The position numbers and the translations under genes were made by a program. Shown piece after piece: positions 1 through 8,440 of a DNA stretch of 64,000 bases; the stretch's first letter is position 1, and each line of letters begins with the position of its first letter. This stretch comes from Leptolyngbya sp. PCC 7375 (GTDB lineage Bacteria; Cyanobacteriota; Cyanobacteriia; Phormidesmidales; Phormidesmidaceae), in NCBI RefSeq assembly GCF_000316115.1, contig NZ_JH993797.1:6855961-6919960 (forward strand), given 5' to 3'. Under the pieces are notes generated by a model that was not told the origin of the DNA, ran no database searches, and saw only the letters and a program-made list of their open reading frames with translations.

Positions 1-689
1 AGTTTTGAAGATAGAGAATTAGATTATAGACGAAATTTTCTAACCTATAATCCGTATTTTCTGGCATTTCACGCTCAAAAATAATATTGGAAGAATACCA
101 CGGTCTAGGCGCTAAAATTGGAACTCCAACAACCATTAAATTACCTGTTTCGCTACTATGAAAGATGTATTCACTTTTACCTTTAAATTCGTCTTCGACG
201 AATTCGTCGAATAAAAAAGGTTTTATTTTTATACTCTCATTTTTAAGAAAGTGGTTAACTAATAAACAACCACAATGATCGCCAGTATGCCCATACATTG
301 CGTTGTTAGGGAGCATTAATACAAAACTATCTAATGTTTTTTTAATCTCGTTAAAAACTTTGGGTACTTTTGTATTAATTAAAGCTGTAAAAAGTTCTTT
401 TGATACCCAATAAATTGGATGCTCACGACTTAAACAAAAATTAGCAATTCCTCTAGCAAGAACATCCTCATCACGATTCTGGGGATTTGAATTCATATTA
501 TTTAAAGTGAGCACAAAGCATAGATCTTTATAATCAGTATAATTAGAAACTGATCTATACTTTTTACTATTTAATTTTTTATATACTCTATTATTTTTTA
601 TTGCTCTAACAATTTCTTTTGACTCCTGATTAGAAAAATTTTGATTAGTAGTGCCACTAATATTTCTAATATATTTAATGTAATCCATA
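1..689 (-). CDS. Hypothetical protein, 3' end beyond the left edge
   Basis: An uninterrupted frame reads leftward from ATG at 689-687 and is still open at base 1, giving about 229 residues (begins MDYIKYIRNISG). A conspicuous stretch reads MYGHTGDHCGC, and the last visible residues are hydrophobic. I do not recognise the family. Base composition is very AT-rich, codon use favours A/T endings and there is no HIP1 site, unlike the chromosome to the right, which suggests recent transfer. The gene lies downstream of, and on the same strand as, the gene at 754-1521 with a 64 bp gap, so the two may be cotranscribed. No catalytic motif is assignable. Confidence 0.75.
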
Positions 690-753
690 ATTTCACTCCC
701 TAATTAAAGTAACGAACTTAATATATTCAAGATCTGCGTAGCTGAAAAATCTC

Positions 754-1521
754 TTATGCTCTGAAAATACTAATTAAATGTTTAGTGTTTTGTGGTGATA
801 GTTCTATATCCACATCGTCCAAACGTAAATATAAAAAATAGTCAGTTAACATATTACAAAAGTGACGAATTAATCTAGAATGAACATTTCTTTTAGCTAA
901 TTTGTGTATTGATTTGCCATATACATCAACTAGTTTTATCCATTTTGGTCGATGTAATTTTGCAAAATTTTCAAGATGTTTTTTAGCTATTGGTGCAACT
1001 AACAAAGATATTTGAGCCCTTATCTTTGCAAGAACTATATGTTGTTTATCACTCAAACTCGTTCGCTTATTTGCATTGGGCGCAAAACCATATTCAAACT
1101 CATTAATAAACCCCAACTCATACGCCCTAATAATTGCATCTTTTGAGATTCCTTTAATTTTAGGGTTATTTATAGAGCTAAAAATTATTGCGTCGGGTGC
1201 AATCTCAGGGAGTTTCTTTATGCACCTAGAACCTACCCGGATTACCTTACCGTCATGGTTAAATCTATTACTAAGATAATTGAAATGCTTAATAACGTCT
1301 GTACATCTCTCGCCATGAGTGCAAAGGCACGAAATTTCACCTGCCATGTACTCTTCCTCTTCATAATAAGAAGTAATAAATTTCCACTCATTAAATGGAA
1401 GGTCAGTACACGCGAGTTGTTGAAGCCGAGACTTAAAAATCTCAAATTTCGATGAGCTATTAACATCCTTAAAATGGAAGTGATTATTTAGGATTTCATC
1501 TTCACTAAAAGGTTCTGGCAT
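754..1521 (-). CDS. Hypothetical protein, 255 aa
   Basis: The chosen ATG (MPEPFSEDE) begins one base after the stop of the small upstream regulator gene, which indicates translational coupling. Upstream in-frame TTG and GTG codons are possible but less likely. The protein has a Cys pair near residues 71-78 (CLCTHGERC) and a basic C-terminal half rich in Lys and Arg (HRPKWIKL, KLAKRNVHSRLIRHF). A nucleic-acid-binding role is possible but is inference only. Composition is AT-rich. I do not recognise the family. Confidence 0.7.
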   Translation of the reverse strand: MPEPFSEDEILNNHFHFKDVNSSSKFEIFKSRLQQLACTDLPFNEWKFITSYYEEEEYMAGEISCLCTHGERCTDVIKHFNYLSNRFNHDGKVIRVGSRCIKKLPEIAPDAIIFSSINNPKIKGISKDAIIRAYELGFINEFEYGFAPNANKRTSLSDKQHIVLAKIRAQISLLVAPIAKKHLENFAKLHRPKWIKLVDVYGKSIHKLAKRNVHSRLIRHFCNMLTDYFLYLRLDDVDIELSPQNTKHLISIFRA

Positions 1522-1522
1522 A

Positions 1523-1654
1523 TTAATCACTATCAATTTCTAAACTACGAATAAACTCGCGTAAAATATCGGTTTGAGTTCTTTCAACGACCAAGCTATA
1601 TTGCTTGAGCTTTTGTTTTTCAGACTCAGGTAGCCTAATGGTTATAGTAGTCAT
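1523..1654 (-). CDS. Small ribbon-helix-helix type DNA-binding protein, 43 aa
   Basis: The frame starts at ATG 1654-1652 and stops at TAA 1525-1523. It begins MTTITIRLPESEKQKLKQY, a beta strand of alternating residues followed by two predicted helices (to RSLEIDSD), which is the layout of MetJ/Arc (CopG) ribbon-helix-helix repressors. It is almost contiguous with the next gene (one-base gap), so it probably represses its own two-gene operon. Palindromic DNA lies directly upstream. Such small proteins are also found as antitoxins, but the partner at 754-1521 does not resemble a known toxin. Confidence 0.7.
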   Translation of the reverse strand: MTTITIRLPESEKQKLKQYSLVVERTQTDILREFIRSLEIDSD

Positions 1655-1655
1655 A

Positions 1656-1705
1656 TTAACTTAAAGTACCTGCATTTGCAGTACAATTTTAGCTTAAAAG
1701 TTAAT
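1656..1705. promoter_or_regulatory. Nested inverted repeats upstream of the RHH gene (candidate operator)
   Basis: The inner dyad is CTGCA-TT-TGCAG with flanking GTAC/TAC (1666-1684). An outer dyad pairs TTAACTT (1656-1662) with AAGTTAA (1699-1705). The position immediately 5' of the small RHH gene fits an autoregulatory operator. The outer dyad could instead be a weak terminator for the convergent side. Confidence 0.45.
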
Positions 1706-1725
1706 TATTTAGTCTCTCCGTATGG

Positions 1726-2898
1726 TTAAAGTAGCCTGCGCCAGACAGGCCAAGCTTCAAACGTCTGATTTACTTGAATCACAGGTCCTGAATATGTGGA
1801 ATAGACTAATTTTGCACTACCTGTGTAATTACTTGTTAGCTTGATCAGTCCAGCTGTTTCTGCTGTTGCAACGGGAGGAGTTCCCCCAGATGCCTCTGTA
1901 TCGGGGAATATTCGATAATTTTGGCCTTTGAGTTGAAAATCACTTACGAAGTACTCAATCTGATATTCGGTTCCGGCTACGAGCGGAGCGTCTACATTCT
2001 GCCAAAGGAGAATTCCATCAACCGAATACACCTTATAGACAACTGCTAGAAGTTCTCCATCACTCGGGTTACCGTTTGGAATCACACCTACACCATTGGT
2101 AAAACTGATTGTGCGTCCAAAATCCCCGTAATTCAAAGGATCTACCGTGTTAGCCGGACCTCGACTCACAAAGCTCTCTTTTACATTGATCAGCCAGTGA
2201 CTGAGCCAAATGGTGTTGAACTCACTTCCTGGAGCTGGCACAGGATCGTTGTAGTAGTACTCGATCAAAGCGTTCCCGAGTGCGATCGCATAATTCTTCC
2301 AAGCTACATCCCCACTCACGAAGAACGCTTCCATACAGGCCCGACCTAAGGCGGCCTGACCTTCAGTTGTTCCGGCACTACCAGGGAAATAACCCCCACG
2401 TCCTAGTACGTTGTGGAAAGCGTTAACCGTTACGTAGTCTGAATTGGCAGCGAGCGGAAGCGTGTCGCGTGTGTAGGTCTGAAGCCATTGCAGCGATCCT
2501 GCTAGCATTGAGTCAATTGCTACATCATCTAGTAACTCAGCAAAACTAGATTCCTCTCCGGTTACGTCTTCTTTAAATAGTGCCGTGATTTCCCAAGCAT
2601 CTGGACCTAAGGGGGAAACAGACCAATCATCACAGAAATAAGCTGATTTGGGTAAAAGCGGATGTGGAGACCATAAAAACGCATCAACACCCGTGTAAAG
2701 GGATAATTCAGTAACTAATGAATCCTTTTCAACCGTTGTCAAGCCTACTCTACGAATATTCCACTGACGAGCGATCGAAATCGTTTTGTTAACTCGTGAG
2801 ACATAGCCATCCCCAAGTTCAGATTCACTATAGGGAATGCGGGTTGATTCTGATATATCCCAGCTAGGGGATAGCGTCAGCGTAGGCAGATTAGCCAT
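1726..2898 (-). CDS. Phage minor tail protein (lambda gpM-like N-terminus) with extra C-terminal domains, 390 aa
   Basis: The first 120 or so residues resemble the minor tail family that includes lambda gpM: a PSWDISES start, GDGYVSRVN, then RRVGLTTVEKDSL and a VDAFLWSP segment. Residues from about 150 to 250 look helical (GQAALGRACMEAFF, KNYAIALGNALIEYYY) and the rest is predicted beta, perhaps carbohydrate- or receptor-interacting. The length is far above that of a plain gpM, so this is a fusion or extended tip component. Its start overlaps the stop of the 73-residue gene upstream, so they form an operon. It is transcribed away from the gpJ-like gene, unlike the usual lambda order. Confidence 0.75.
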   Translation of the reverse strand: MANLPTLTLSPSWDISESTRIPYSESELGDGYVSRVNKTISIARQWNIRRVGLTTVEKDSLVTELSLYTGVDAFLWSPHPLLPKSAYFCDDWSVSPLGPDAWEITALFKEDVTGEESSFAELLDDVAIDSMLAGSLQWLQTYTRDTLPLAANSDYVTVNAFHNVLGRGGYFPGSAGTTEGQAALGRACMEAFFVSGDVAWKNYAIALGNALIEYYYNDPVPAPGSEFNTIWLSHWLINVKESFVSRGPANTVDPLNYGDFGRTISFTNGVGVIPNGNPSDGELLAVVYKVYSVDGILLWQNVDAPLVAGTEYQIEYFVSDFQLKGQNYRIFPDTEASGGTPPVATAETAGLIKLTSNYTGSAKLVYSTYSGPVIQVNQTFEAWPVWRRLL

Positions 2899-3112
2899 TG
2901 AGTGGATTCACTAAAGAAATTTCATTATTTTCAAAAAGTTGATTATTAAATCCCATCACCATATGAGGTCCAAACTCATTCATCAGCACCCATAATTGCC
3001 ACTTTGACCATCCGTCAGACTCTTGAGCATATAGATACTCTCTATTCACTATGAGATTTTTAGCTTGAGGGGTCAATCTAACCCAAACCGAATCATTTAG
3101 ATTTAATGACAT
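2891..3112 (-). CDS. Small phage protein of unknown function, 73 aa
   Basis: The frame starts MSLNLNDSVWVRLTP and overlaps the following tail gene by 8 bases, so it is the first gene of a leftward two-gene operon. The sequence is rich in Trp and aromatic residues (SDGWSKWQLWVL) and has no membrane segment. It sits only 43 bases from the rightward gpJ-like gene, so a short divergent promoter region separates them. I do not recognise the family; a structural or chaperone role is inference from position. Confidence 0.6.
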   Translation of the reverse strand: MSLNLNDSVWVRLTPQAKNLIVNREYLYAQESDGWSKWQLWVLMNEFGPHMVMGFNNQLFENNEISLVNPLNG

Positions 3113-3155
3113 ATAATAACTAATTAGTGAATATCTTTAGCCTTTAAGCTACATT

Positions 3156-5846
3156 GTGCCAGACGAAATACTAACTGACTACTTAATCAAAGGATCGGGT
3201 GGTGGTGGCTGTTTCGTCGCGGGCACTGACGTATGGACACCCTCGGGCACGATCCCTATCGAGTCGGTTGAAGTCGGGCAGTCTATTTTAGCCTTCGATT
3301 ACAAAGGAAAAATTCGTCAAACTGAAGTGCTGGCAACGCATAAGCACGAAAGTAAGCGAATCCTAAAAGTTCATTATTGGGGCGGGTCAGTCACGACAAC
3401 ACCGAACCATTGGTTTTACGTCGATGACCTGGACGCGTTCCAATACGCTGGAAAACTTAACCGGGATGCGGGATTAAAGGATCGACGAGGGGGTATTCGC
3501 CCGGTTGAGTACATCAATCTCCTTGAGAAAGGGGATACCGTCTATAACTTACAAGTTAAGAAACATCATACCTTTTTAGTTGGTGAACATGGTATTCGAG
3601 TTCACAATGGTGGTGGTGGAAAGTCTGGCGGATCGCCTAACGAAGAAGACGTTACGGCACTATCCAGGGCCACGATCAAAATTATCGAACTGGTTTCTGA
3701 AGGGCCTATCGAGGGATTCAAAGCGGGCCAGGATATCAGAGAAAACATCTTTCTGGACGATACACCGGTTAGAAACGCAGATGGGTCATTAAACTTCTCA
3801 AACTATCAAGTCAACTGGCGACCTGGGTCACAGACACAGACTGTTATTCCTGGTTTTGGGGATGAAGTTGGATCTGAAGTGTCGGTAGGTCAAGATATCA
3901 CCGTTACGTTTCCAATTACCCGACAGATTATTAACAATCAAATTGATGCGATTCGAGTTCGTTTGGGTTATCAGCTCCAACGGTTTGAAGATGATGGCGA
4001 CATCACAGGGGAATCGGTTAACGCCAAAATATTTATCAAACAGGGAAATGGGCCGTTTGTTCTACGGCTGAATCGGGATATAACATCTCGGTTTGAATCC
4101 CTTACAGAGTATGACTATTACTTTCCCGTTAACACTGTCGGGGGTACGGTTGATTCATTCACAATCAGGGTTGAGTCAAACTCCCCCGATACCGCAGATA
4201 CGAAGGTTCAACGGATTGTTCGGTGGCAGTCCTATACAGAAGTCATTGAACAAAAATTAAATTATCCGCATAGTGCGATCATTGCTCAAAGCTTTGCAGC
4301 GGAGCAGTTTAACTCAGTTCCATCACGCTCGTATTTTGTAGGTGGAGTGAGATGCCGGATACCAACGAATTCAGTTGTTACTGAAGATGGGGGATTAAAT
4401 TTTTCCGGTTCGTGGAATATGGGGCTGTATCGTTCGGCGCAAGCTGTATCTGATCCAGCTTGGCAGTTACTTGAACTCCTCACTAATGAACGATTCGGAT
4501 TAGGAAACCGAATCTCACTTAATCAAATTTCGCTTGCATCTCTGTATGAAGTCAGTGTTCATAACAATCAGATAATCCCTGATGGATTTGGTGGAGTTGA
4601 ACGCCGCTATCTCTGTAATACCGTCATGCAATCCACGGAAGATGCGCATGATCAGATCCAACTGTTACTAAACGCTTGTAACGCTCGTTATTACTGGGGT
4701 GGGGACAAGATTTATTTTTGGCAAGATAGACCCGGATCGCCCATAAGCCAAGTTACTAATGCCAATGTGACAAACGGAACATTTACTTACGCATCAACTG
4801 ATATCCGTTCGCGAAACAGTATCTGTAATGTGGTTTGGAATGATCCAGGAGACAACTATCGTCGGGCGATGGAACCCGTTGATGTCACAGAAGCTATTGA
4901 TAGATATGGGATTCGGCAAGTTGATATCACAGCACCAGGTTGCACGTCTCGGGGGCAAGCTGTTCGTGCTGGCAGACGGAAGATCTATACCGATCTATAT
5001 GAAACCGAAACCTGTACGTTTTCCATGGCGATATTCGGAATTAAATTCCGGCCAGGGGACATTATTGAAATTTACGATTGGAAAAAACCTAATCAACGGT
5101 ATGCCGGGTTAGTTTTATCGGGTACGACAACTGAAATTAACCTTGATGCCCCTGTAGTCCTCCCAGCTGGAGCTACATTTACTTTGCAATTAACGATCCC
5201 TACTGTAGCGGAAGAACTTAGACTACATCAGCGTGCGATCGCAAATTCACCGGGGACACACCAAACGATATCAGTCACAACCCCATTCCCGCGAGTACCA
5301 ACACCGGGGGCAACCTGGAGTATCAATGTAATTGCTCCAAAGCTCTTTCGAGTCTTAGGAATGCGAGCAAAAACAGACAATGAAAGCGTCGTGGAGATCG
5401 TAGCGGGTGAGTACTACGACCAAAAACAAAATCTAATAGAGACTGGGTTCGCAATACAGCCTATTAACCCACCGATTAGAATTCCGTCCGTAGTTCCTCC
5501 ACCAAAGTCAGTTGGGCTACGAGATATCACCGTTGATACAACACTTACCTTAGATATCACCTGGGTTGAGCCTACCGATAGTAGCGGGAATCGAGATTTA
5601 TTCGTTTCTTCGTACCAGTACCAATACAAACGTGGAATTGCAGGCGCTTGGTCTGAAACTCGCACGGTTACCGGAACCAATGCACGGTTAGAAAATTTGC
5701 TACCTGGTACCTACTATGCGCGGGTTGCCAGCGTCTACCTAACGGGTGGCGTGTCCGCTTGGAAAGAAAGTGCACCGTTCTTGATTACTGATATCAATTT
5801 GTATTTCAACTATCGCAGGTCTAAATCTGCGATCGCTTTAGTTTAG
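3156..5846 (+). CDS. Phage tail-tip host-specificity protein (gpJ-like) with an internal Hint/intein-like domain, 896 aa
   Basis: After residue 151 the sequence follows the gpJ family: a glycine loop GGGGKSGG, then IKIIELVSEGPIEGF, a long beta-rich body and a fibronectin type III-like region near residues 790-880 (ITWVEPTDSSGN, LLPGTYYARV). gpJ forms the adsorption tip of siphovirus tails and sets host range. Residues 19-151 are a complete Hint domain inserted in the glycine loop, so removal would join GSGGGG to GGGGKSGG. The start is GTG at 3156 and no strong ribosome binding site is visible, so the true start is uncertain. Overall length without the insert is about 760 residues, short of lambda J. 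Confidence 0.88.
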   Translation: MPDEILTDYLIKGSGGGGCFVAGTDVWTPSGTIPIESVEVGQSILAFDYKGKIRQTEVLATHKHESKRILKVHYWGGSVTTTPNHWFYVDDLDAFQYAGKLNRDAGLKDRRGGIRPVEYINLLEKGDTVYNLQVKKHHTFLVGEHGIRVHNGGGGKSGGSPNEEDVTALSRATIKIIELVSEGPIEGFKAGQDIRENIFLDDTPVRNADGSLNFSNYQVNWRPGSQTQTVIPGFGDEVGSEVSVGQDITVTFPITRQIINNQIDAIRVRLGYQLQRFEDDGDITGESVNAKIFIKQGNGPFVLRLNRDITSRFESLTEYDYYFPVNTVGGTVDSFTIRVESNSPDTADTKVQRIVRWQSYTEVIEQKLNYPHSAIIAQSFAAEQFNSVPSRSYFVGGVRCRIPTNSVVTEDGGLNFSGSWNMGLYRSAQAVSDPAWQLLELLTNERFGLGNRISLNQISLASLYEVSVHNNQIIPDGFGGVERRYLCNTVMQSTEDAHDQIQLLLNACNARYYWGGDKIYFWQDRPGSPISQVTNANVTNGTFTYASTDIRSRNSICNVVWNDPGDNYRRAMEPVDVTEAIDRYGIRQVDITAPGCTSRGQAVRAGRRKIYTDLYETETCTFSMAIFGIKFRPGDIIEIYDWKKPNQRYAGLVLSGTTTEINLDAPVVLPAGATFTLQLTIPTVAEELRLHQRAIANSPGTHQTISVTTPFPRVPTPGATWSINVIAPKLFRVLGMRAKTDNESVVEIVAGEYYDQKQNLIETGFAIQPINPPIRIPSVVPPPKSVGLRDITVDTTLTLDITWVEPTDSSGNRDLFVSSYQYQYKRGIAGAWSETRTVTGTNARLENLLPGTYYARVASVYLTGGVSAWKESAPFLITDINLYFNYRRSKSAIALV
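3210..3608 (+). other. Bacterial intein-like (BIL/Hint) domain inside the gpJ-like protein, 133 aa
   Basis: The domain begins at Cys19 with CFVAGTDVWTPSG (block A of the Hint fold), has a block-B-like TTTPNHWFYV, and ends HHTFLVGEHGIRVHN at Asn151, matching splicing blocks F and G. No homing endonuclease is present. The residue after Asn is Gly, not Cys, Ser or Thr, which is typical of bacterial intein-like domains rather than classical inteins. Such domains can still cleave and sometimes splice. GGTGGTGG repeats flank both DNA ends. Confidence 0.87.
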
Positions 5847-5858
5847 TGAGGATTTACT

Positions 5859-6515
5859 ATGTCCGATTTCGATTACTCAGTTTTGGACGGTGACTCAACG
5901 CTTCGTAAAATTCGAGGTGAGGATCTAGGCCTCGATGGATCTAATAACCAAATTATTGGCCATAAATTTTTTTCGGATGCAATTGGAGCGATCGCGGATG
6001 CAGCGGCAACGGATGAAACCGGATCATCTACCGCGATCGCGTTACTGAAAGGTGCATTACGAGAATTGATTGCGATCGCGTCTGGTAGCGGTGGATCAGG
6101 TCCATCGTATTCAGAAGGATCGGAATTATCATTTTCAGTCACAGATGAGGAGACTCTTGTGGTAACTATTGATTGCCGAGGAAAATCAAGAGTTGGGTTA
6201 ATTGTTCAAAATTTGGGAGGAACTGCATTAAACAGCTTCCAAAGTAAAATCCGTATGAATAGTAGTTTCGGATTTCATTTTCCAGAAGCAACTTCTACCG
6301 CAGATTACTCAACTAATACAGCTGATCAAACTGGAAATGCGACCGCGCTTGTAAGAAAAACCAATGGTGATCCAACGAATTTACCCGCTGATCCTGGCCC
6401 ATCAGGAAGTTATGTTTGGATTCGCTATAACGTCGGTTCGATCGAATCACTAGAAATTACGGCAACCGTAGCCAGTGGATCGACCACGTTAAACGCCTGG
6501 TGGCTAGCAGAATGA
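5859..6515 (+). CDS. Phage tail fibre or tip-associated protein, 218 aa
   Basis: This follows the gpJ-like gene after 12 bases on the same strand, so it is probably cotranscribed. The N-terminal 75 residues are partly helical (SDAIGAIADAAATDE, ALLKGALRELIAIAS), a GSGGSG linker follows, then a beta-rich C-terminal domain (ELSFSVTDEETLVVTIDCRGK, NAWWLAE). Small proteins placed after J are often fibre or receptor-binding components, which is the basis of the call. Several HIP1 octamers fall within the gene. Confidence 0.65.
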   Translation: MSDFDYSVLDGDSTLRKIRGEDLGLDGSNNQIIGHKFFSDAIGAIADAAATDETGSSTAIALLKGALRELIAIASGSGGSGPSYSEGSELSFSVTDEETLVVTIDCRGKSRVGLIVQNLGGTALNSFQSKIRMNSSFGFHFPEATSTADYSTNTADQTGNATALVRKTNGDPTNLPADPGPSGSYVWIRYNVGSIESLEITATVASGSTTLNAWWLAE

Positions 6516-6521
6516 TACAGA

Positions 6522-6540
6522 CTGTGGCAGCTTGCCACAG
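6522..6540 (+). terminator. Perfect hairpin after the tail operon
   Basis: CTGTGGCA and TGCCACAG pair around a GCT loop, seven bases after the stop of the fibre-like gene. No U-run follows, so it may be a weak or Rho-assisted terminator or an mRNA 3' end stabiliser. Confidence 0.5.
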
Positions 6541-6596
6541 ATAGTTACACGTGGCTATAGATCGCTAGAAACTATGGCACCAGGTAACACACCAAC

Positions 6597-6621
6597 AAAA
6601 AAATCCCAGTTGAGTGCTGGG
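6597..6621 (-). terminator. Rho-independent terminator for leftward transcription
   Basis: Read on the minus strand, CCCAG and CTGGG pair around a 7-base loop and are followed by ATTTTTTT. It would stop transcripts coming from the tRNA-Val side. Confidence 0.6.
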
Positions 6622-6669
6622 CTTAACTTAGTACTATTCATTTAGTCGTCGACCCTTACCTAATCTCTG

Positions 6670-6703
6670 AAACCTATGGACGGTACTGGGCTCAAACCAG
6701 TGA
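6670..6703. repeat. att-like copy of the tRNA-Val 3' end (left copy)
   Basis: These 34 bases match 7618-7651 with a single G-to-A difference, which falls in the T-loop. Similarity continues weakly about 15-20 bases further left (CGACcCTTA against CGACtCTTA). The copy contains the acceptor 3' strand and T arm but no anticodon arm, so it is not a tRNA. It is the form expected of an attL/attR duplication made by integration into the tRNA 3' end. Confidence 0.8.
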
Positions 6704-6795
6704 AAGTCCCTAATGACAGTAGTTTCAGATATAATAAAAGAGCCCCGGCGCTGGTGGAACAGCCCAGGGAATGACAACCTTAGACAAGTAAGATT

Positions 6796-7569
6796 GTGAA
6801 TAGTATTGTATCTTTAACCGAACCGGCTGACGATTTCGGTGAGTATCTAGCAATAGCTAACGAAGAATTAAGCAAATACCGCTGGGGCAAGAAAAAACTA
6901 ACTATAGAGGTGGTTAGATCGTCATTACATCTGCGCGGCACGTTACCACCCAGGGACCAAACGGCTATCATACCTCGTCAAAGTCGAATAGCTTTAGACT
7001 TACCTGCAAAAACAGAGAATCTACAAAAGGCAATTAATGCAGGCAAAGAAGTTGCACGATCACTTAATTTAGAAACGTTTTCCTGGGATAAGTATCAATA
7101 CAGAAAAACCGTCGCATACAAACATGGACCGGATGTCCCAGGGTGGGATGAGGACCATTTCTGGAAGGCTTCTCTAATTAAAACTCCTGAGGAGTGTTGG
7201 TTATGGCTAAAAGGAAAGGATCGAGCAGGTTATGGGCAATCTCGACGAGACGGTAGAAGATGGATGGCCCATAGATTAGCTTACAAAATTTCCTACAAAA
7301 ACTTCATAGACGATTCCAAGTTACCCGTGTGCCATAGGTGCGATAACCCTAGCTGCGTAAATCCCTACCACCTTTTTCAAGGAACGTTAAGCGAAAATCA
7401 ACTAGATAGCAGTCTAAATGCGTCACCACAAAAAACTCTTACGACCAAAGACCTAGAGATTATGCTGCGACTTAAAGAAAATGGAGTAAAAGTTCACCAA
7501 ATAGCAAAAGCTTGGGAAATAAGCCCAAACCAAGTGTCAAAGCAATTAAGCAAATTTACCAAGAACTAA
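6796..7569 (+). CDS. Chimera: integrase-type N-terminal domain fused to an HNH endonuclease, 257 aa
   Basis: Residues 1 to about 103 resemble the N-terminal DNA-binding part of cyanobacterial tyrosine integrases: LTIEVVRSSLHLRGTLPPRD, then QSRIALDLPAK, then TFSWDKY. The catalytic recombinase domain is absent. Residues 130-200 form an HNH nuclease of the HNH_3 type, with ECWLW, MAHRLAYK (His159), CHRCDNPSCVNPYHLF (His180, Asn190, His192). Residues 226-254 look like a helix-turn-helix (VHQIAKAWEISPNQVSKQL). The start is GTG. The gene lies alone between two copies of the tRNA-Val 3' end, the place where an integrase is expected. It may be a homing endonuclease that invaded or captured an integrase gene. 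Activity cannot be judged. Confidence 0.82.
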   Translation: MNSIVSLTEPADDFGEYLAIANEELSKYRWGKKKLTIEVVRSSLHLRGTLPPRDQTAIIPRQSRIALDLPAKTENLQKAINAGKEVARSLNLETFSWDKYQYRKTVAYKHGPDVPGWDEDHFWKASLIKTPEECWLWLKGKDRAGYGQSRRDGRRWMAHRLAYKISYKNFIDDSKLPVCHRCDNPSCVNPYHLFQGTLSENQLDSSLNASPQKTLTTKDLEIMLRLKENGVKVHQIAKAWEISPNQVSKQLSKFTKN

Positions 7570-7617
7570 GCGATTAGTTCGGTCTTATCTCGGTCACCGA
7601 CTCTTATCAATTTTCTA

Positions 7618-7697
<80 letters not shown>

Positions 7698-7732
7698 GTG
7701 AAGTGCGTGTTTGCACAGAAATAGATATTAAC

Positions 7733-7828
7733 AGATGACAGCGACTAAAGGCGAACTTTTTTTCAAAGAAAATGTAATTCAGGTGACAGCGGTCAAAGGT
7801 AATCTTTTTGCAAAACAGCAGTAATTCA
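7733..7828. repeat. Two imperfect tandem copies of a ~48-bp unit
   Basis: Each copy reads approximately GRTGACAGCGRYYAAAGGYRA, then a T-rich tract, then an A-rich stretch ending TAATTC. Copies start near 7733 and 7781, between tRNA-Val and the DUF2227 gene. They could be a duplicated operator or promoter element. Confidence 0.55.
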
Positions 7829-7876
7829 TTTGTATTATTAAAACCCGAGGAACGGGCGCTGTGCTGTTGAGGACCT

Positions 7877-8401
7877 ATGCCATCTGGAAAACATCATGAC
7901 CGAATTACGCTGTGGCTATTACCTCTGGTGCTGATAAGTGCTTTTTTCATAACCCTTGATATGCCGCTAACTGTTATTGTCGGTCTCAGCTTTTTGCTCA
8001 GTGGCTTGATGATGGGTCCCGATCTAGATATTCAGTCAGTGCAATATCGCCGATGGGGTCTGATGCGCTGGATTTGGTATCCCTATCAGGTGGCTATCAA
8101 ACATCGTTCTAGGTGGTCCCACGGCCCTCTGATTGGCACTGTAGTTCGGGTGCTTTATCTAGGTGTTTGGATTGCGCTGTTTGCAACTGTAGGGGTACTT
8201 GCAGTCAATCATTTCTGGCAGGCCCAGCTATCTTGGCAAAGACTCGAACCCATCTTAGTCAGCCTGTTTGTTCAATACTGGAGGGAGTGGCTAACGTTGC
8301 TAGTAGGCCTTGAACTCGGGGCACTGAGTCATTACACCAGCGACTGGCTAGTCTCCGCATTTAAGAAAAAGCGGCGTCATCAGGGCCGTCGTAAACGATA
8401 G
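7877..8401 (+). CDS. DUF2227-type membrane metal-binding protein, 174 aa
   Basis: The protein has a short His-rich start (MPSGKHHDRITLW) and several hydrophobic segments (residues about 14-57 and 90-115). It carries the family's conserved polar motifs GPDLD and WSHGPLIG and a late LSHYTSDW motif. These His and Asp residues inside a membrane protein are the basis for the putative metal-binding annotation of this cyanobacterial family. It ends with a basic tail. It stands upstream of mazG with a 39-base gap and may be cotranscribed with it. The biochemical role is not known. Confidence 0.8.
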   Translation: MPSGKHHDRITLWLLPLVLISAFFITLDMPLTVIVGLSFLLSGLMMGPDLDIQSVQYRRWGLMRWIWYPYQVAIKHRSRWSHGPLIGTVVRVLYLGVWIALFATVGVLAVNHFWQAQLSWQRLEPILVSLFVQYWREWLTLLVGLELGALSHYTSDWLVSAFKKKRRHQGRRKR

Positions 8402-8440
8402 GCTGAGCTTAGTCATAACCTGCCTCTATTGCTAAAATCC

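Larger units (their letters stand above)
1726..6703. mobile_element. Prophage remnant 1 (lambda-type tail-tip genes) ending at the tRNA-Val repeat
   Basis: The segment holds two leftward tail genes and two rightward genes, a gpJ-like tail tip and a fibre-like protein. On the right it ends at a copy of the tRNA-Val 3' end, which is where a phage integrated in that tRNA would end. No head, packaging, lysis or integrase gene is visible, and the left boundary is unknown and may lie outside the window. HIP1 octamers occur in the tail genes, so the phage has long been adapted to this host. Confidence 0.6.

Noticed and set aside
6670..6703. Second tRNA-Val gene
   Set aside because: Only the acceptor 3' strand and T arm are present; there is no anticodon or D arm and the T-loop is mutated.
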